Shown here: positions 8,699 to 16,113 of the stretch, in pieces
Numbering within the stretch: position 1 is the first letter of the stretch
Layout of the letters: the number at the start of each line of letters is the position of its first letter
Source: Brevundimonas sp. UBA2388
Lineage (GTDB): Bacteria > Pseudomonadota > Alphaproteobacteria > Caulobacterales > Caulobacteraceae
Length of the DNA stretch: 25,757 nucleotides
Direction: 5' to 3'
NCBI GenBank assembly: GCA_002343425.1
Contig: DDSO01000091.1
Span: 1-25,757 of the forward strand
The notes under the pieces: generated by a model
What the model saw: the letters and a program-made list of their open reading frames with translations, nothing else
What the model was told of the DNA's origin: nothing
Databases searched by the model: none
Position numbers and translations under genes: made by a program

Positions 8699-9340
8699 TT
8701 GCAGGATCTGGTCGGCCCGACCTTGGGGACGCTCGCGCTCGCAGCGACGGGCGGATACCTGCTGGGTTCCATCCCGTTCGGGGTGATCCTGACCCGTCTG
8801 GCGACGGGCGAGGATGTGCGCAGCATCGGCTCGGGCAATATCGGCGCGACCAACGTCCTGCGGACGGGACGCAAGGACCTGGCCTTCGCGACCCTGATCC
8901 TCGACGCCGGCAAGGGCGCGGCGGCCTTCCTGATCGCCCAGGCGCTGTTCCCCGGCGTGCCGGCCATCGCAGCCATCGCCGGCGGCGCGGCCTTCCTCGG
9001 CCACCTGTTCCCGGTCTGGCTGGGTTTCAAGGGCGGCAAGGGGGTGGCGACCTTCTTCGGCCTGCTGCTGGCCGCGGCCTGGCCGCTGGGCCTGATGGCC
9101 GGGGCGACCTGGCTGATCGTGGCGGCCCTGTTCCGCATGTCCTCGTTCGCCGCCCTGATCGCAGCGGTGATGGCGCCCCTGTTCGCCCTGCTTCCCCTGC
9201 CCGTGATGGGCCTGCCCGCCCCGGGACCGATTCTCGCGCTGGCGGCGGCGACGGCGCTGCTGATCTGGATCCGGCATCATGAGAACATCGCCCGCATCCT
9301 GAAGGGGACCGAACCCCGGATCGGCGCGAAGAAGGGGTGA
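8699..9340 (+). CDS. plsY: acyl-phosphate:glycerol-3-phosphate acyltransferase
   Basis: PlsY transfers the acyl group of acyl-phosphate to glycerol-3-phosphate, the first step of phospholipid synthesis, in the inner membrane. The 213-residue product has about five to seven hydrophobic segments and the three family motifs: [10 protein letters not shown] (43-52), [10 protein letters not shown] (109-118, glycerol-phosphate loop) and [13 protein letters not shown] (193-205). The start is a TTG at 8699, supported by GAGGGA eight bases upstream and by the family N-terminus; there is no nearby ATG or GTG. It follows the pyrC-like gene by 14 bases and overlaps dprA (GTGA). The plsY-dprA-topA order is common in alphaproteobacteria. 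Confidence 0.96.
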   Translation: MQDLVGPTLGTLALAATGGYLLGSIPFGVILTRLATGEDVRSIGSGNIGATNVLRTGRKDLAFATLILDAGKGAAAFLIAQALFPGVPAIAAIAGGAAFLGHLFPVWLGFKGGKGVATFFGLLLAAAWPLGLMAGATWLIVAALFRMSSFAALIAAVMAPLFALLPLPVMGLPAPGPILALAAATALLIWIRHHENIARILKGTEPRIGAKKG

Positions 9341-10428
9341 CCCTTCCGGACGCAGAGCGTTTTGCGCGCCTGCGTCTGGCGCGGACCGACCAGGTCGGTC
9401 CGGTGACGTTTCAACAGTTGCTGGAGCGGTTCGGCTCAGCGGAGCGCGCGCTCGAGGGCCTGTCCGACCTGATCCGGCGCGGCGGCGCTCATGGATACGC
9501 CGTGCCGCCGGTCGAACGGGTCGACGCCGAGATGGCGGCCGGAGAGCGCGCCGGGGCCCGGCTGATCGTTCTGGGCGACGCGGACTATCCCGACATGCTG
9601 GCGGCGGTCGATCCGCCGCCGCCGCTGCTGTGGACCCTCGGCGACGCCAGCCTCATGGCGCGCCCCTGCATCGCCGTGGTCGGCGCGCGAATCGCCTCTG
9701 CCGGCGGCCAACGGATCGCGCGCGGCCTGTCGCAACAGTTGGGCGAGGCCGGGCATGTCGTGGTGTCGGGACTGGCGCGCGGCATCGACGCCTCGGCCCA
9801 TACCGGGGCCTTGCCGACCGGGACCGTGGCGGTGCTGGGCGGCGGGGTGGACGACATCTATCCGCCGGACAACGCCGACCTCTATGCGCAGATCGTGGAG
9901 CAGGGCTGCGTCATCTCGGAGAGCCCCATGGGCGCGCGGGCGCAGGCCAAGGATTTCCCGCGCCGCAACCGGATCATCTCGGGCCTGTCGCGCGGGGTGA
10001 TCGTGGTGGAGGCCGAGCTACGGTCGGGCTCGCTGATCACCGCGCGGCTGGCGGGCGAGCAGGGCCGGGACGTCTTCGCCGTGCCGGGTTCGCCACTGGA
10101 TCCGCGCTCGCGGGGCCCGAATGAACTACTGCGGCAGGGCGCCATCCTGTGCGAGGGCCCGGAGGATGTGGAGCGGGCCTTCTCGACCCTGCGGACGCTG
10201 CGCGAGCCGGCCCCGGACAATCCGTTCGAGGGCGCGCCGGACGAGATCGAGGCGGCCGTGATCGAGCGGGTCGCGGCCCTGCTGTCGCCCACGCCGACGC
10301 CGCGCGACGAATTGGCCCGGGCGCTGGGTCTACCGATCGGGACGGTGGCCGCCGCCCTGCTGGAGCTCCATCTGATGGGTCGCGCCGAGCTTCTGCCGGG
10401 CGGCCTGGCCGCCGCGCGATCACCCTGA
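9337..10428 (+). CDS. dprA: DNA-processing protein DprA (Smf)
   Basis: DprA binds incoming single-stranded DNA and loads RecA during natural transformation; it is also widespread in species not known to be competent. This 363-residue form has an N-terminal helical part (about 1-75), the Rossmann-like DNA-processing domain (about 80-285) and a C-terminal winged-helix DML1-like domain (about 300-360). The Rossmann domain contains [20 protein letters not shown] (144-155), [33 protein letters not shown] and [22 protein letters not shown]. The start is a GTG at 9337 that overlaps the plsY stop (GTGA), so the two are probably co-translated. Eighty-one bases separate it from topA. Confidence 0.95.
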   Translation: MTLPDAERFARLRLARTDQVGPVTFQQLLERFGSAERALEGLSDLIRRGGAHGYAVPPVERVDAEMAAGERAGARLIVLGDADYPDMLAAVDPPPPLLWTLGDASLMARPCIAVVGARIASAGGQRIARGLSQQLGEAGHVVVSGLARGIDASAHTGALPTGTVAVLGGGVDDIYPPDNADLYAQIVEQGCVISESPMGARAQAKDFPRRNRIISGLSRGVIVVEAELRSGSLITARLAGEQGRDVFAVPGSPLDPRSRGPNELLRQGAILCEGPEDVERAFSTLRTLREPAPDNPFEGAPDEIEAAVIERVAALLSPTPTPRDELARALGLPIGTVAAALLELHLMGRAELLPGGLAAARSP

Positions 10429-10441
10429 ATTCCAGTCCCGA

Positions 10442-10470
10442 TTGACAGCGGCGCTCGCGCCAACCACGTT
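10442..10470 (+). promoter_or_regulatory. weak candidate promoter for topA
   Basis: A perfect TTGACA (10442-10447) lies just after the dprA stop, with CACGTT (10465-10470) 17 bases downstream as a poor -10. It is the only -35-like hexamer in the 81-base gap and would leave a leader of about 33 bases. topA has no clear Shine-Dalgarno, only purine-poor sequence before its ATG. Confidence 0.3.
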
Positions 10471-10509
10471 CCGCCCCCTTTCCGAGCCCGCGCAAGGCCC
10501 CCTCCCCGC

Positions 10510-13128
10510 ATGAACCTCGTCGTCGTCGAGAGCCCCGCAAAGGCCAAGACCATCAACAAATATCTGGGCCCGGACTTCACCGTCCTGGCGTCCTACGGCC
10601 ACGTCCGCGACCTGCCGTCGAAGGACGGGTCGGTGCTGCCGGACGATGATTTCGCCATGAGCTGGGAAGTCGACGCCCGCGCCTCCAAGCGGATGTCGGA
10701 GATCGCCGAGGCGGCCAAGAAGGCCGACCGCGTCATCCTGGCGACCGACCCCGACCGTGAGGGCGAGGCGATCAGCTGGCATGTGCTTGAGATCCTGACG
10801 AAGAAGAAGGCGCTCAAGGACACCGCCGTCGAGCGCGTCACCTTCAACGCCATCACCAAGTCGGCCGTGCTGGAGGCCATGGCCAATCCGCGCCAGCTGG
10901 ATATGGAGCTGGTCGAGGCCTATCTGGCCCGCCGCGCGCTCGACTATCTGGTGGGCTTCACCCTGTCGCCTGTGCTGTGGCGCAAGCTGCCGGGCGCGCG
11001 CTCGGCCGGTCGGGTGCAGTCCGTCGCCCTGCGCATCGTCGTCGACCGCGAGATGGAGATCGAGGCGTTCCGGGCCCAGGAATACTGGTCGGTCGAGGCC
11101 GATCTGGCCGCCGACAGCCCGCCCTTCACCACCCGGCTGGTCAAACACGCCGGCAAGCGGGTGCAGCGGCTGGACATCACCTCCGAGGCCATGGCCAACG
11201 CCGCGCGTGACGCCATCAAGGCCGGCAGTTTCACCATCCGGTCGATCGAGAAGAAGCCGGTCAAGCGCAGCCCGTCGCCGCCCTTCACCACCTCGACCCT
11301 GCAGCAGGAGGCGGCACGCAAGCTCGGCTTCACCGCCCAGCGGACCATGCAGGCGGCGCAGAAACTGTACGAGGGCGTCGACGATACAGGCGGCCTGATC
11401 ACCTATATGCGGACCGACGGCCTGTCGGTCAGCCCCGAGGGCATCGCCCAGGCGCGTGAGGTCATTTCTGACCGGTTTGGTCCGGCCTACGTTCCGGAAC
11501 AACCGCGATATTACAAGACCAAGGCCAAGAATGCTCAGGAAGCGCACGAAGCCATCCGGCCGACCAACCTGACCCGTCATCCCGACAGTCTGCGGCTTGA
11601 AGGCGATCTGTCGCGCCTGTATGAGCTGATCTGGAAGCGGATGATCGCCAGCCAGATGGAGTCCGCCCGGCTGGACCGGACCACGGTCGATGTCGAGACG
11701 CCGGACGGCCAGACCGGTCTGCGCGCCACCGGCCAGGTCGTCGCCTTCGACGGCTTTATCGCGGTTTACGAAGAGGGCCGCGACGACAAGCCCAAGGACG
11801 GCGTCGACGACGAGGACGACACCACCCGCCTGCCCGCGCTGAAGGAAGGCGCCGTGGCCAAGGTCGAGGCGATCCGCACCGACCAGCATTTCACCGAGCC
11901 GCCGCCGCGCTTCTCGGAAGCGACCCTGGTCAAGAAGCTGGAAGAACTGGGCATCGGCCGGCCGTCGACCTACGCCTCGATCCTGACCACCCTGCGCGAC
12001 CGCGAATATGTCCGCATGGACAAGAACCGGTTCATCCCGGAGGACAACGGGCGGCTGGTCACGGCCTTCCTCGAACAGTTCTTCACCCAGTGGGTCCAGT
12101 ACGACTTCACCGCCGCACTGGAGACCCGGCTGGACGAGGTTTCCGCGGGCGATCTGGACTGGAAGGTCGTGCTGCGCGACTTCTGGAGCCAGCTGAAGCC
12201 GGCGACCGACGCCGTCACCGCGCGTCAGGGCGTGATCGATGAGCTGGACACGGCGATCGGGCCCTTCCTGTTCCCCGACACGGGCGACGGCACGGACGCG
12301 CGGCTGTGCCCCCTGTGCAAACAGGGCCGACTGCATCTGAAGGCCAGCTTCAAGATGAAGTCGTCCTTCATCGGCTGCTCCAACTATCCGGAATGCCGCT
12401 ACACCCGCGGCTTCGGCGCCGCGACCGGCGTCGAGGACGGCGGCGACCGCGATCTGGGCGTCGATCCCGTGACCGGCGCGCCGGTGGCGCTGAAGATCGG
12501 CCGCTTCGGCCCCTATGTGGAGACCACGGTTCCCGGCGAGGAGAAGCCGAAGCGCTCTTCCCTGCCCAAGGGCTGGTCGCCCGCGACCCTGGCGCTGGAA
12601 CAGGCGCTGCGCCTGCTGGCCCTGCCGCGCGAGGTCGGAATCCATCCGGAGGACGGCAAGCCGATCACCGCCGGCCTCGGCCGCTACGGGCCGTTCGTGC
12701 TGCACGCCGGCACCTACGCCAATGTCGCCGACATCGATGAGGTGTTCGACATCGGGCTGAACCGCGCCGTCGTGCTGCTGGCCGAGAAGCGGGCCGGCAA
12801 GTTCGCGGGACGCGGAGCGGCGACGGCGCCGCTGAAGGACCTCGGGGCTCACCCGGAGACGGGCGAGCCGGTGCATGTCATGGCCGGGCGCTTCGGGCCT
12901 TATGTGAAGTCGGGCAAGATCAACGCCACCCTGCCCAAGGGCACGGCGCCCGAGGATCTGACGATGGAACAGGCCATCCCGCTGCTGGCCGCTCGCGCGG
13001 CCGCTGCGCCGAAGGGCAAGAAGGCTCCAGCTGCGAAGAAGGCGGCTCCGAAGGCAGCGGCGAAGAAGCCGGCCGCGAAGAAGAAGGCTCCGGCGAAGAA
13101 GGCGGTCGCGAAGAAGTCCCCTGCCTAA
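10510..13128 (+). CDS. topA: DNA topoisomerase I
   Basis: TopA is a type IA topoisomerase that relaxes negative supercoils. The 872-residue protein starts with a Toprim domain: E7 in VVVESPAKAK and D80, D82, E84 in ATDPDREGE. The catalytic Tyr is Y299 in LITYMRTDG; ARSAGRVQSVALR (163-175) and RPSTYASIL (484-492) are further core motifs. A single four-Cys zinc finger follows (C600, C603, C623, C629). After it come three repeated modules marked GRFGPYV (664), GRYGPFV (724) and GRFGPYV (793), and a Lys/Ala-rich basic tail from about 833 to the end. Such tails occur in mycobacterial and other actinobacterial enzymes, where they aid DNA binding and processivity. The last codon and stop overlap the stop of the convergent J-domain gene. 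Confidence 0.98.
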   Translation: MNLVVVESPAKAKTINKYLGPDFTVLASYGHVRDLPSKDGSVLPDDDFAMSWEVDARASKRMSEIAEAAKKADRVILATDPDREGEAISWHVLEILTKKKALKDTAVERVTFNAITKSAVLEAMANPRQLDMELVEAYLARRALDYLVGFTLSPVLWRKLPGARSAGRVQSVALRIVVDREMEIEAFRAQEYWSVEADLAADSPPFTTRLVKHAGKRVQRLDITSEAMANAARDAIKAGSFTIRSIEKKPVKRSPSPPFTTSTLQQEAARKLGFTAQRTMQAAQKLYEGVDDTGGLITYMRTDGLSVSPEGIAQAREVISDRFGPAYVPEQPRYYKTKAKNAQEAHEAIRPTNLTRHPDSLRLEGDLSRLYELIWKRMIASQMESARLDRTTVDVETPDGQTGLRATGQVVAFDGFIAVYEEGRDDKPKDGVDDEDDTTRLPALKEGAVAKVEAIRTDQHFTEPPPRFSEATLVKKLEELGIGRPSTYASILTTLRDREYVRMDKNRFIPEDNGRLVTAFLEQFFTQWVQYDFTAALETRLDEVSAGDLDWKVVLRDFWSQLKPATDAVTARQGVIDELDTAIGPFLFPDTGDGTDARLCPLCKQGRLHLKASFKMKSSFIGCSNYPECRYTRGFGAATGVEDGGDRDLGVDPVTGAPVALKIGRFGPYVETTVPGEEKPKRSSLPKGWSPATLALEQALRLLALPREVGIHPEDGKPITAGLGRYGPFVLHAGTYANVADIDEVFDIGLNRAVVLLAEKRAGKFAGRGAATAPLKDLGAHPETGEPVHVMAGRFGPYVKSGKINATLPKGTAPEDLTMEQAIPLLAARAAAAPKGKKAPAAKKAAPKAAAKKPAAKKKAPAKKAVAKKSPA

Positions 13129-13544
13129 GGCTTCAGCAACCGGTCCCGCGCCGCGTTGAGCCGCGAAGCCAGGCCTTCCGTGCCGCCCTGGTCGGGGTGG
13201 GCGCGGCCCATAAGCCGTTTCCAGGCGGTGTTGATCTCCTCCGGCGTCGCATCGACCGGGACGCCGAGGAGCGAGCGGGCCTCGGCCGGGCTCATCGCCT
13301 CCGTCCGGGGAGCCGGCGCGCGCTGACGCGAGGACAGGGTCAGCCAGGCCCCGGCCCCGGCGAGGGCGGCGGCGGGCAACCATGTACCCCGGGCCGCCAA
13401 CAGGACCGCGCCGGCGATCAGCACCGCGCTGAACAGGGTGGCGGCGACGCGCCAGTGGCCCCGGCCCCGGCGCTCGGTCTGACGGCCAAGCCGCACCAGC
13501 GCCCAGACGGCGATTGCCGCCAGCGCCAGCCAGACGAGGCTCAA
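13125..13544 (-). CDS. membrane-anchored J-domain protein
   Basis: This 139-residue protein has two or three N-terminal membrane segments (about 2-18, 33-51 and 54-70) and a short C-terminal J-domain (about 84-139) with the essential HPD at 116-118 in AHPDQGGT. The J-domain resembles the DnaJ-like part of mitochondrial Pam18/Tim14 and bacterial DjlC-type proteins. Such proteins stimulate the DnaK ATPase at the membrane; the client is unknown. The start is the TTG at 13544, since no ATG or GTG is available in frame between it and mipZ. It lies four bases after the mipZ stop, so it is probably transcribed with mipZ. Its TAG overlaps the topA TAA on the other strand. Confidence 0.85.
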   Translation of the reverse strand: MSLVWLALAAIAVWALVRLGRQTERRGRGHWRVAATLFSAVLIAGAVLLAARGTWLPAAALAGAGAWLTLSSRQRAPAPRTEAMSPAEARSLLGVPVDATPEEINTAWKRLMGRAHPDQGGTEGLASRLNAARDRLLKP

Positions 13545-13548
13545 GACG

Positions 13549-14388
13549 TCACGCCGCCGCGTCCAGCGGGGCGTCCAGGGCGCTGCCGTCCAGACCGAGG
13601 GACAGCATCAGGTTGCGCATCTCCTGCCGCGCCGCGACGTGAGCCAGCGAGACGGCGACCGGGCGGACCTCATTGGACAGGTCGGCGACGGTCAGGCCGA
13701 ACGGGAAGAGCTCGCGATAGATGACCCGGTCGCGCAGGCCGGGGCCGATGCGGAAGCCGACCCGACGGGCCAGCTTCTCCATCCGCTCCTCGAGCCGCTG
13801 ACGGTTGCGGGCGGCGGCGACAGCCATGCGGTTGACGACCACGATCCAGTCGATGGTCGCCTGCCGGCCCTCGGTGATCGCGCGGTGCTTGCGCGCTTCC
13901 CAGACGCTTTCGGAATAGATCGAAGGCTTGAGCAGTTCGAGGGTGACCGGGTCGATCTGACCCAACAGGTCGAAATCGACGAAGCTGTCGTTCATGGGGG
14001 TGACGATCTGGTCGGCGAGGCCGTGGGCGGTGCGCGACAGCAGGGTGTCGCCGCCGGGCGTGTCGATCAGGATGACGTCGGCCTCGGCGCGGGCCTGGGC
14101 GAACGCAGTCTGGAAGCGGGCCAGCTGGACCTGCTCATCGGCCTTGGCCAGCGCCTTGCCGTCACCCATGTCGGGCTCGATCGGCATCGGCAGGACCTGA
14201 TCATTGCCGGCCATCCAGGCAGCCCGATTGGCGAAGAATTTGGCCATCGACCGCTGACGCAGGTCCAGATCGATGATGGCCACGCGCCGGCCCGCGTGCA
14301 GCAGGCCGCAGACGATGTGGATGGCGAGGGTCGACTTGCCCGCCCCGCCCTTTTCGTTGCCGACGACGATGACCGAAGGGTCAGCCAT
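13549..14388 (-). CDS. mipZ: division-plane positioning ATPase MipZ
   Basis: MipZ is a ParA/MinD-superfamily ATPase that binds the ParB-parS complex and forms a gradient of FtsZ inhibitor from the poles, placing the Z-ring at midcell in Caulobacter and other alphaproteobacteria. The 279-residue product has the deviant Walker A motif GNEKGGAGKST (10-20) with signature K13 and K18, D42 in IIDLDLRQR, and the Walker B region ILIDTPGGD. It also has the strongly conserved MipZ stretches VTPMNDSFVDFD, KPSIYSESVWEARK and VGFRIGPGLRDRVIYRELFPFG, which distinguish it from ParA and MinD. The ATG at 14388 gives the expected N-terminus. A promoter with a CcrM methylation site lies upstream at 14444-14472. 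The J-domain gene follows within four bases. Confidence 0.97.
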   Translation of the reverse strand: MADPSVIVVGNEKGGAGKSTLAIHIVCGLLHAGRRVAIIDLDLRQRSMAKFFANRAAWMAGNDQVLPMPIEPDMGDGKALAKADEQVQLARFQTAFAQARAEADVILIDTPGGDTLLSRTAHGLADQIVTPMNDSFVDFDLLGQIDPVTLELLKPSIYSESVWEARKHRAITEGRQATIDWIVVVNRMAVAAARNRQRLEERMEKLARRVGFRIGPGLRDRVIYRELFPFGLTVADLSNEVRPVAVSLAHVAARQEMRNLMLSLGLDGSALDAPLDAAA

Positions 14389-14416
14389 GGATGTTCACGC
14401 CCCGTTGGCGACCGCC

Positions 14417-14421
14417 GACTC
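14417..14421. promoter_or_regulatory. GANTC (CcrM-type) site in the mipZ leader
   Basis: GACTC lies 29 bases upstream of the mipZ ATG, about 16-20 bases after the predicted transcription start. It is the second GANTC in the 117-base mipZ upstream gap. Methylation itself cannot be seen in sequence. Confidence 0.5.
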
Positions 14422-14443
14422 AGACACGCGACCGCAGGCTCGC

Positions 14444-14472
14444 AGAATCGCGTCCGCGGGGGCGGACGTCAA
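14444..14472 (-). promoter_or_regulatory. candidate mipZ promoter with GANTC overlapping the -10
   Basis: On the minus strand TTGACG (14472-14467) and GATTCT (14449-14444) are separated by exactly 17 bases. TTGACG matches the housekeeping -35 of Caulobacter. The -10 contains GATTC, a CcrM recognition site, instead of a strong consensus. Promoters controlled by GcrA with CcrM methylation typically carry GANTC at or near the -10/-35, and mipZ of Caulobacter is a reported CcrM-activated gene (established knowledge). Predicted transcription start is near 14437, leaving a leader of about 50 bases. Confidence 0.55.
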
Positions 14473-14505
14473 CGACAGGATGGACGGCGGCTGTGGATGC
14501 GCGGG

Positions 14506-15156
14506 TCAGGCGACCCGATTGCACCAGGGATCGTCTATACCGGCGGCGGCGCAGACGGCGGCGGCCCCGGCGGCCGGCGCCGTGACCTTGAGCCGGGTCA
14601 GCCGGCGACCACCGACCTCGACGCCCTCATAGACGGGCGACAGGCCGTTCAACGCCCAGGCGGCCTTGCCGGACTTCAGACGGGCCCAGGCGGAACGGGC
14701 GGCGGCCTCGCTGGAATAGGCGCCGAGCTGGACCAGACCCCGACTGGCGCGCGGGGCCGTCGGGCGGGAGGGTGCAAGCGCGGGACGCAGGCCGGCGCGG
14801 GACGAGGCCGCGTCAATGCGGTCGGACACCTGTTGCACGACAGCGTCGGCGACAGCGGGCGCGGCGGCGGCGACCAGACGGGAAGCGGCGCGTTCGCCGG
14901 CGCTGTCCAGCCCGTCGCGAGCGTCCCAGAGCGCGTGCGGGTCCATGACCTCGACCCGCAGCGCCGGACGCAGGCCGGCCTCCGCGGCGGTGCGCGGCGG
15001 CGGCGCCCCGGCGCGCTTGCCATCCACGTCGATGGCGGCGACGGAATTGGCCAGGTTCTCGAAACGATGCGGATCGCTGTCGATCATGCCGCAGGCGTTC
15101 AGGGCGACGGCCGACACGAGGACCACGACTGGACGAATGATGAGGCTGGGCGTCAT
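14506..15156 (-). CDS. SPOR-domain lipoprotein
   Basis: From the ATG at 15156 this is a 216-residue lipoprotein: a hydrophobic signal ends in the lipobox LNAC with the lipidated Cys at 22, followed by Gly. A mostly helical, Ala-rich middle (about 30-135) leads to a C-terminal SPOR-like domain (about 140-206) starting RGLVQLGAYSSEAAARSAW and including GRRLTRLKV. SPOR domains bind denuded peptidoglycan glycan strands at the division septum. Cys202 and Cys212 near the end could form a disulfide. The open frame extends seven codons further up, which would weaken the signal peptide. It reads toward mipZ with a 117-base gap and is divergent from panC. SPOR assignment is by pattern; the role in division is inferred from the domain and the neighbouring mipZ. 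Confidence 0.8.
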   Translation of the reverse strand: MTPSLIIRPVVVLVSAVALNACGMIDSDPHRFENLANSVAAIDVDGKRAGAPPPRTAAEAGLRPALRVEVMDPHALWDARDGLDSAGERAASRLVAAAAPAVADAVVQQVSDRIDAASSRAGLRPALAPSRPTAPRASRGLVQLGAYSSEAAARSAWARLKSGKAAWALNGLSPVYEGVEVGGRRLTRLKVTAPAAGAAAVCAAAGIDDPWCNRVA

Positions 15157-15171
15157 AAGCCGATACTGGCA

Positions 15172-15210
15172 CGGCAAGATTTGCCGCCCGGTTCACAAGC
15201 AGGCTTAAGC
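15172..15210 (+). promoter_or_regulatory. candidate panC promoter with inverted repeat at the -35
   Basis: TTGCCGC (15181-15187) and GCTTAAGC (15203-15210) resemble the Caulobacter housekeeping elements TTGACGS and GCTANAWC (6 of 7 and 6 of 8), with a spacer of 15, one longer than usual. A perfect inverted repeat CGGCAA-GAT-TTGCCG (15172-15186) overlaps the -35, and GGCTTAAGCC (15202-15211) is itself palindromic over the -10. Both sit in the 75-base gap between panC and the SPOR gene, where an operator could affect both directions. Confidence 0.4.
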
Positions 15211-15231
15211 CGAAAGGTTAATCCGTTCATC

Positions 15232-16104
15232 ATGGCCGAGACTGACGCCCTTCCCGTGGTCCGCAGCATTGCGGCGCTGCGCCAGACCGTAAGCGACTGG
15301 CGTCGGCAAGGGTTCACCGTCGGCTTCGTGCCGACCATGGGCGCCCTGCACGAAGGCCATCTGACGCTGGTGCGTGAGGCCGGTCGCCGGGCGAACCGGG
15401 TCGTGGCCAGCGTCTTCGTCAATCCGACCCAGTTCGCCGCCCACGAGGACCTAGGCACCTATCCCCGGCAGGAGGCACGCGACGCTGAATTGCTGGCGGG
15501 GGCCGGCTGCGACCTGCTGTTCGCGCCGTCGGTCGAAGAAATGTATCCGGCGGGCGCGACCACAACTATCAGCGTCGGCGGCCCGGCCGAAGGACTGGAA
15601 GGCGAGTTCCGGCCGCAGATGTTCGGTGGCGTGGCTCTGGTTGTGTCGAAGCTGCTGAACCAGGTCCAGGCCGATGTGGCCGTGTTCGGGGAGAAGGACT
15701 GGCAGCAGTTGATGGTCGTCCGGCGGCTGGTCCGTGACCTCGACATCCCGACGCTGATCGTCGGATCGCCGACCATGCGGGACGGGCACGGCCTCGCCCT
15801 CTCTTCACGCAACGCCTACCTGTCGGAGGCTGAGCTGGACGTCGCACGACAGCTCAACGGCGTGCTCGCCGAGGCCGGGGCGGCGGCCGCATCCGGGACT
15901 CGGCTGGACGCCATCGAGCAGGACGCGCGGGAGGCGCTGCTGCGGGCGGGCTTCAGCCATGTCGACTACGTCGCCGTCCGCCGCGCCGATGATCTGGCTG
16001 TCTTCGAGGGCGGCGTGGCGGACGCGCCGGGGCGGATTCTGGCGGCCGCCTGGCTGGGGCGCACCCGGTTGATCGACAATATGGCCGTCGCTTCGCCGTC
16101 CTGA
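15232..16104 (+). CDS. panC: pantothenate synthetase (pantoate-beta-alanine ligase)
   Basis: PanC joins pantoate and beta-alanine using ATP to make pantothenate, the coenzyme A precursor, in the cytoplasm. The 290-residue protein shows VPTMGALHEGH (33-43, the HIGH-like motif with H40 and H43), SVFVNPTQF (60-68), FGEKDWQQL (152-160) and LALSSRNAYLS (188-198), the KMSKS-equivalent loop. One odd point: after FRP the usual GHF reads QMF (Q129, M130). The start at 15232 gives a normal N-terminus and follows AAGG about 14 bases upstream. The long upstream open frame is an antisense shadow of the SPOR and mipZ genes. panC ends 9 bases from the convergent TPR gene. Confidence 0.96.
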   Translation: MAETDALPVVRSIAALRQTVSDWRRQGFTVGFVPTMGALHEGHLTLVREAGRRANRVVASVFVNPTQFAAHEDLGTYPRQEARDAELLAGAGCDLLFAPSVEEMYPAGATTTISVGGPAEGLEGEFRPQMFGGVALVVSKLLNQVQADVAVFGEKDWQQLMVVRRLVRDLDIPTLIVGSPTMRDGHGLALSSRNAYLSEAELDVARQLNGVLAEAGAAAASGTRLDAIEQDAREALLRAGFSHVDYVAVRRADDLAVFEGGVADAPGRILAAAWLGRTRLIDNMAVASPS

Positions 16105-16113
16105 GGGGCCGCG

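Noticed and set aside
10420..13383. Long open frame of 987 codons on the minus strand opposite topA
   Set aside because: It mirrors topA codon structure, has no recognisable motif, is rich in Arg, Gly and His as expected of antisense GC-rich frames, and topA is certain.
15205..15221. TTAA-N9-TTAA in the panC/SPOR gap, considered as a CtrA site
   Set aside because: CtrA boxes have seven bases between the TTAA halves; nine does not fit and the half-site match (TTAACCTT) is imperfect.
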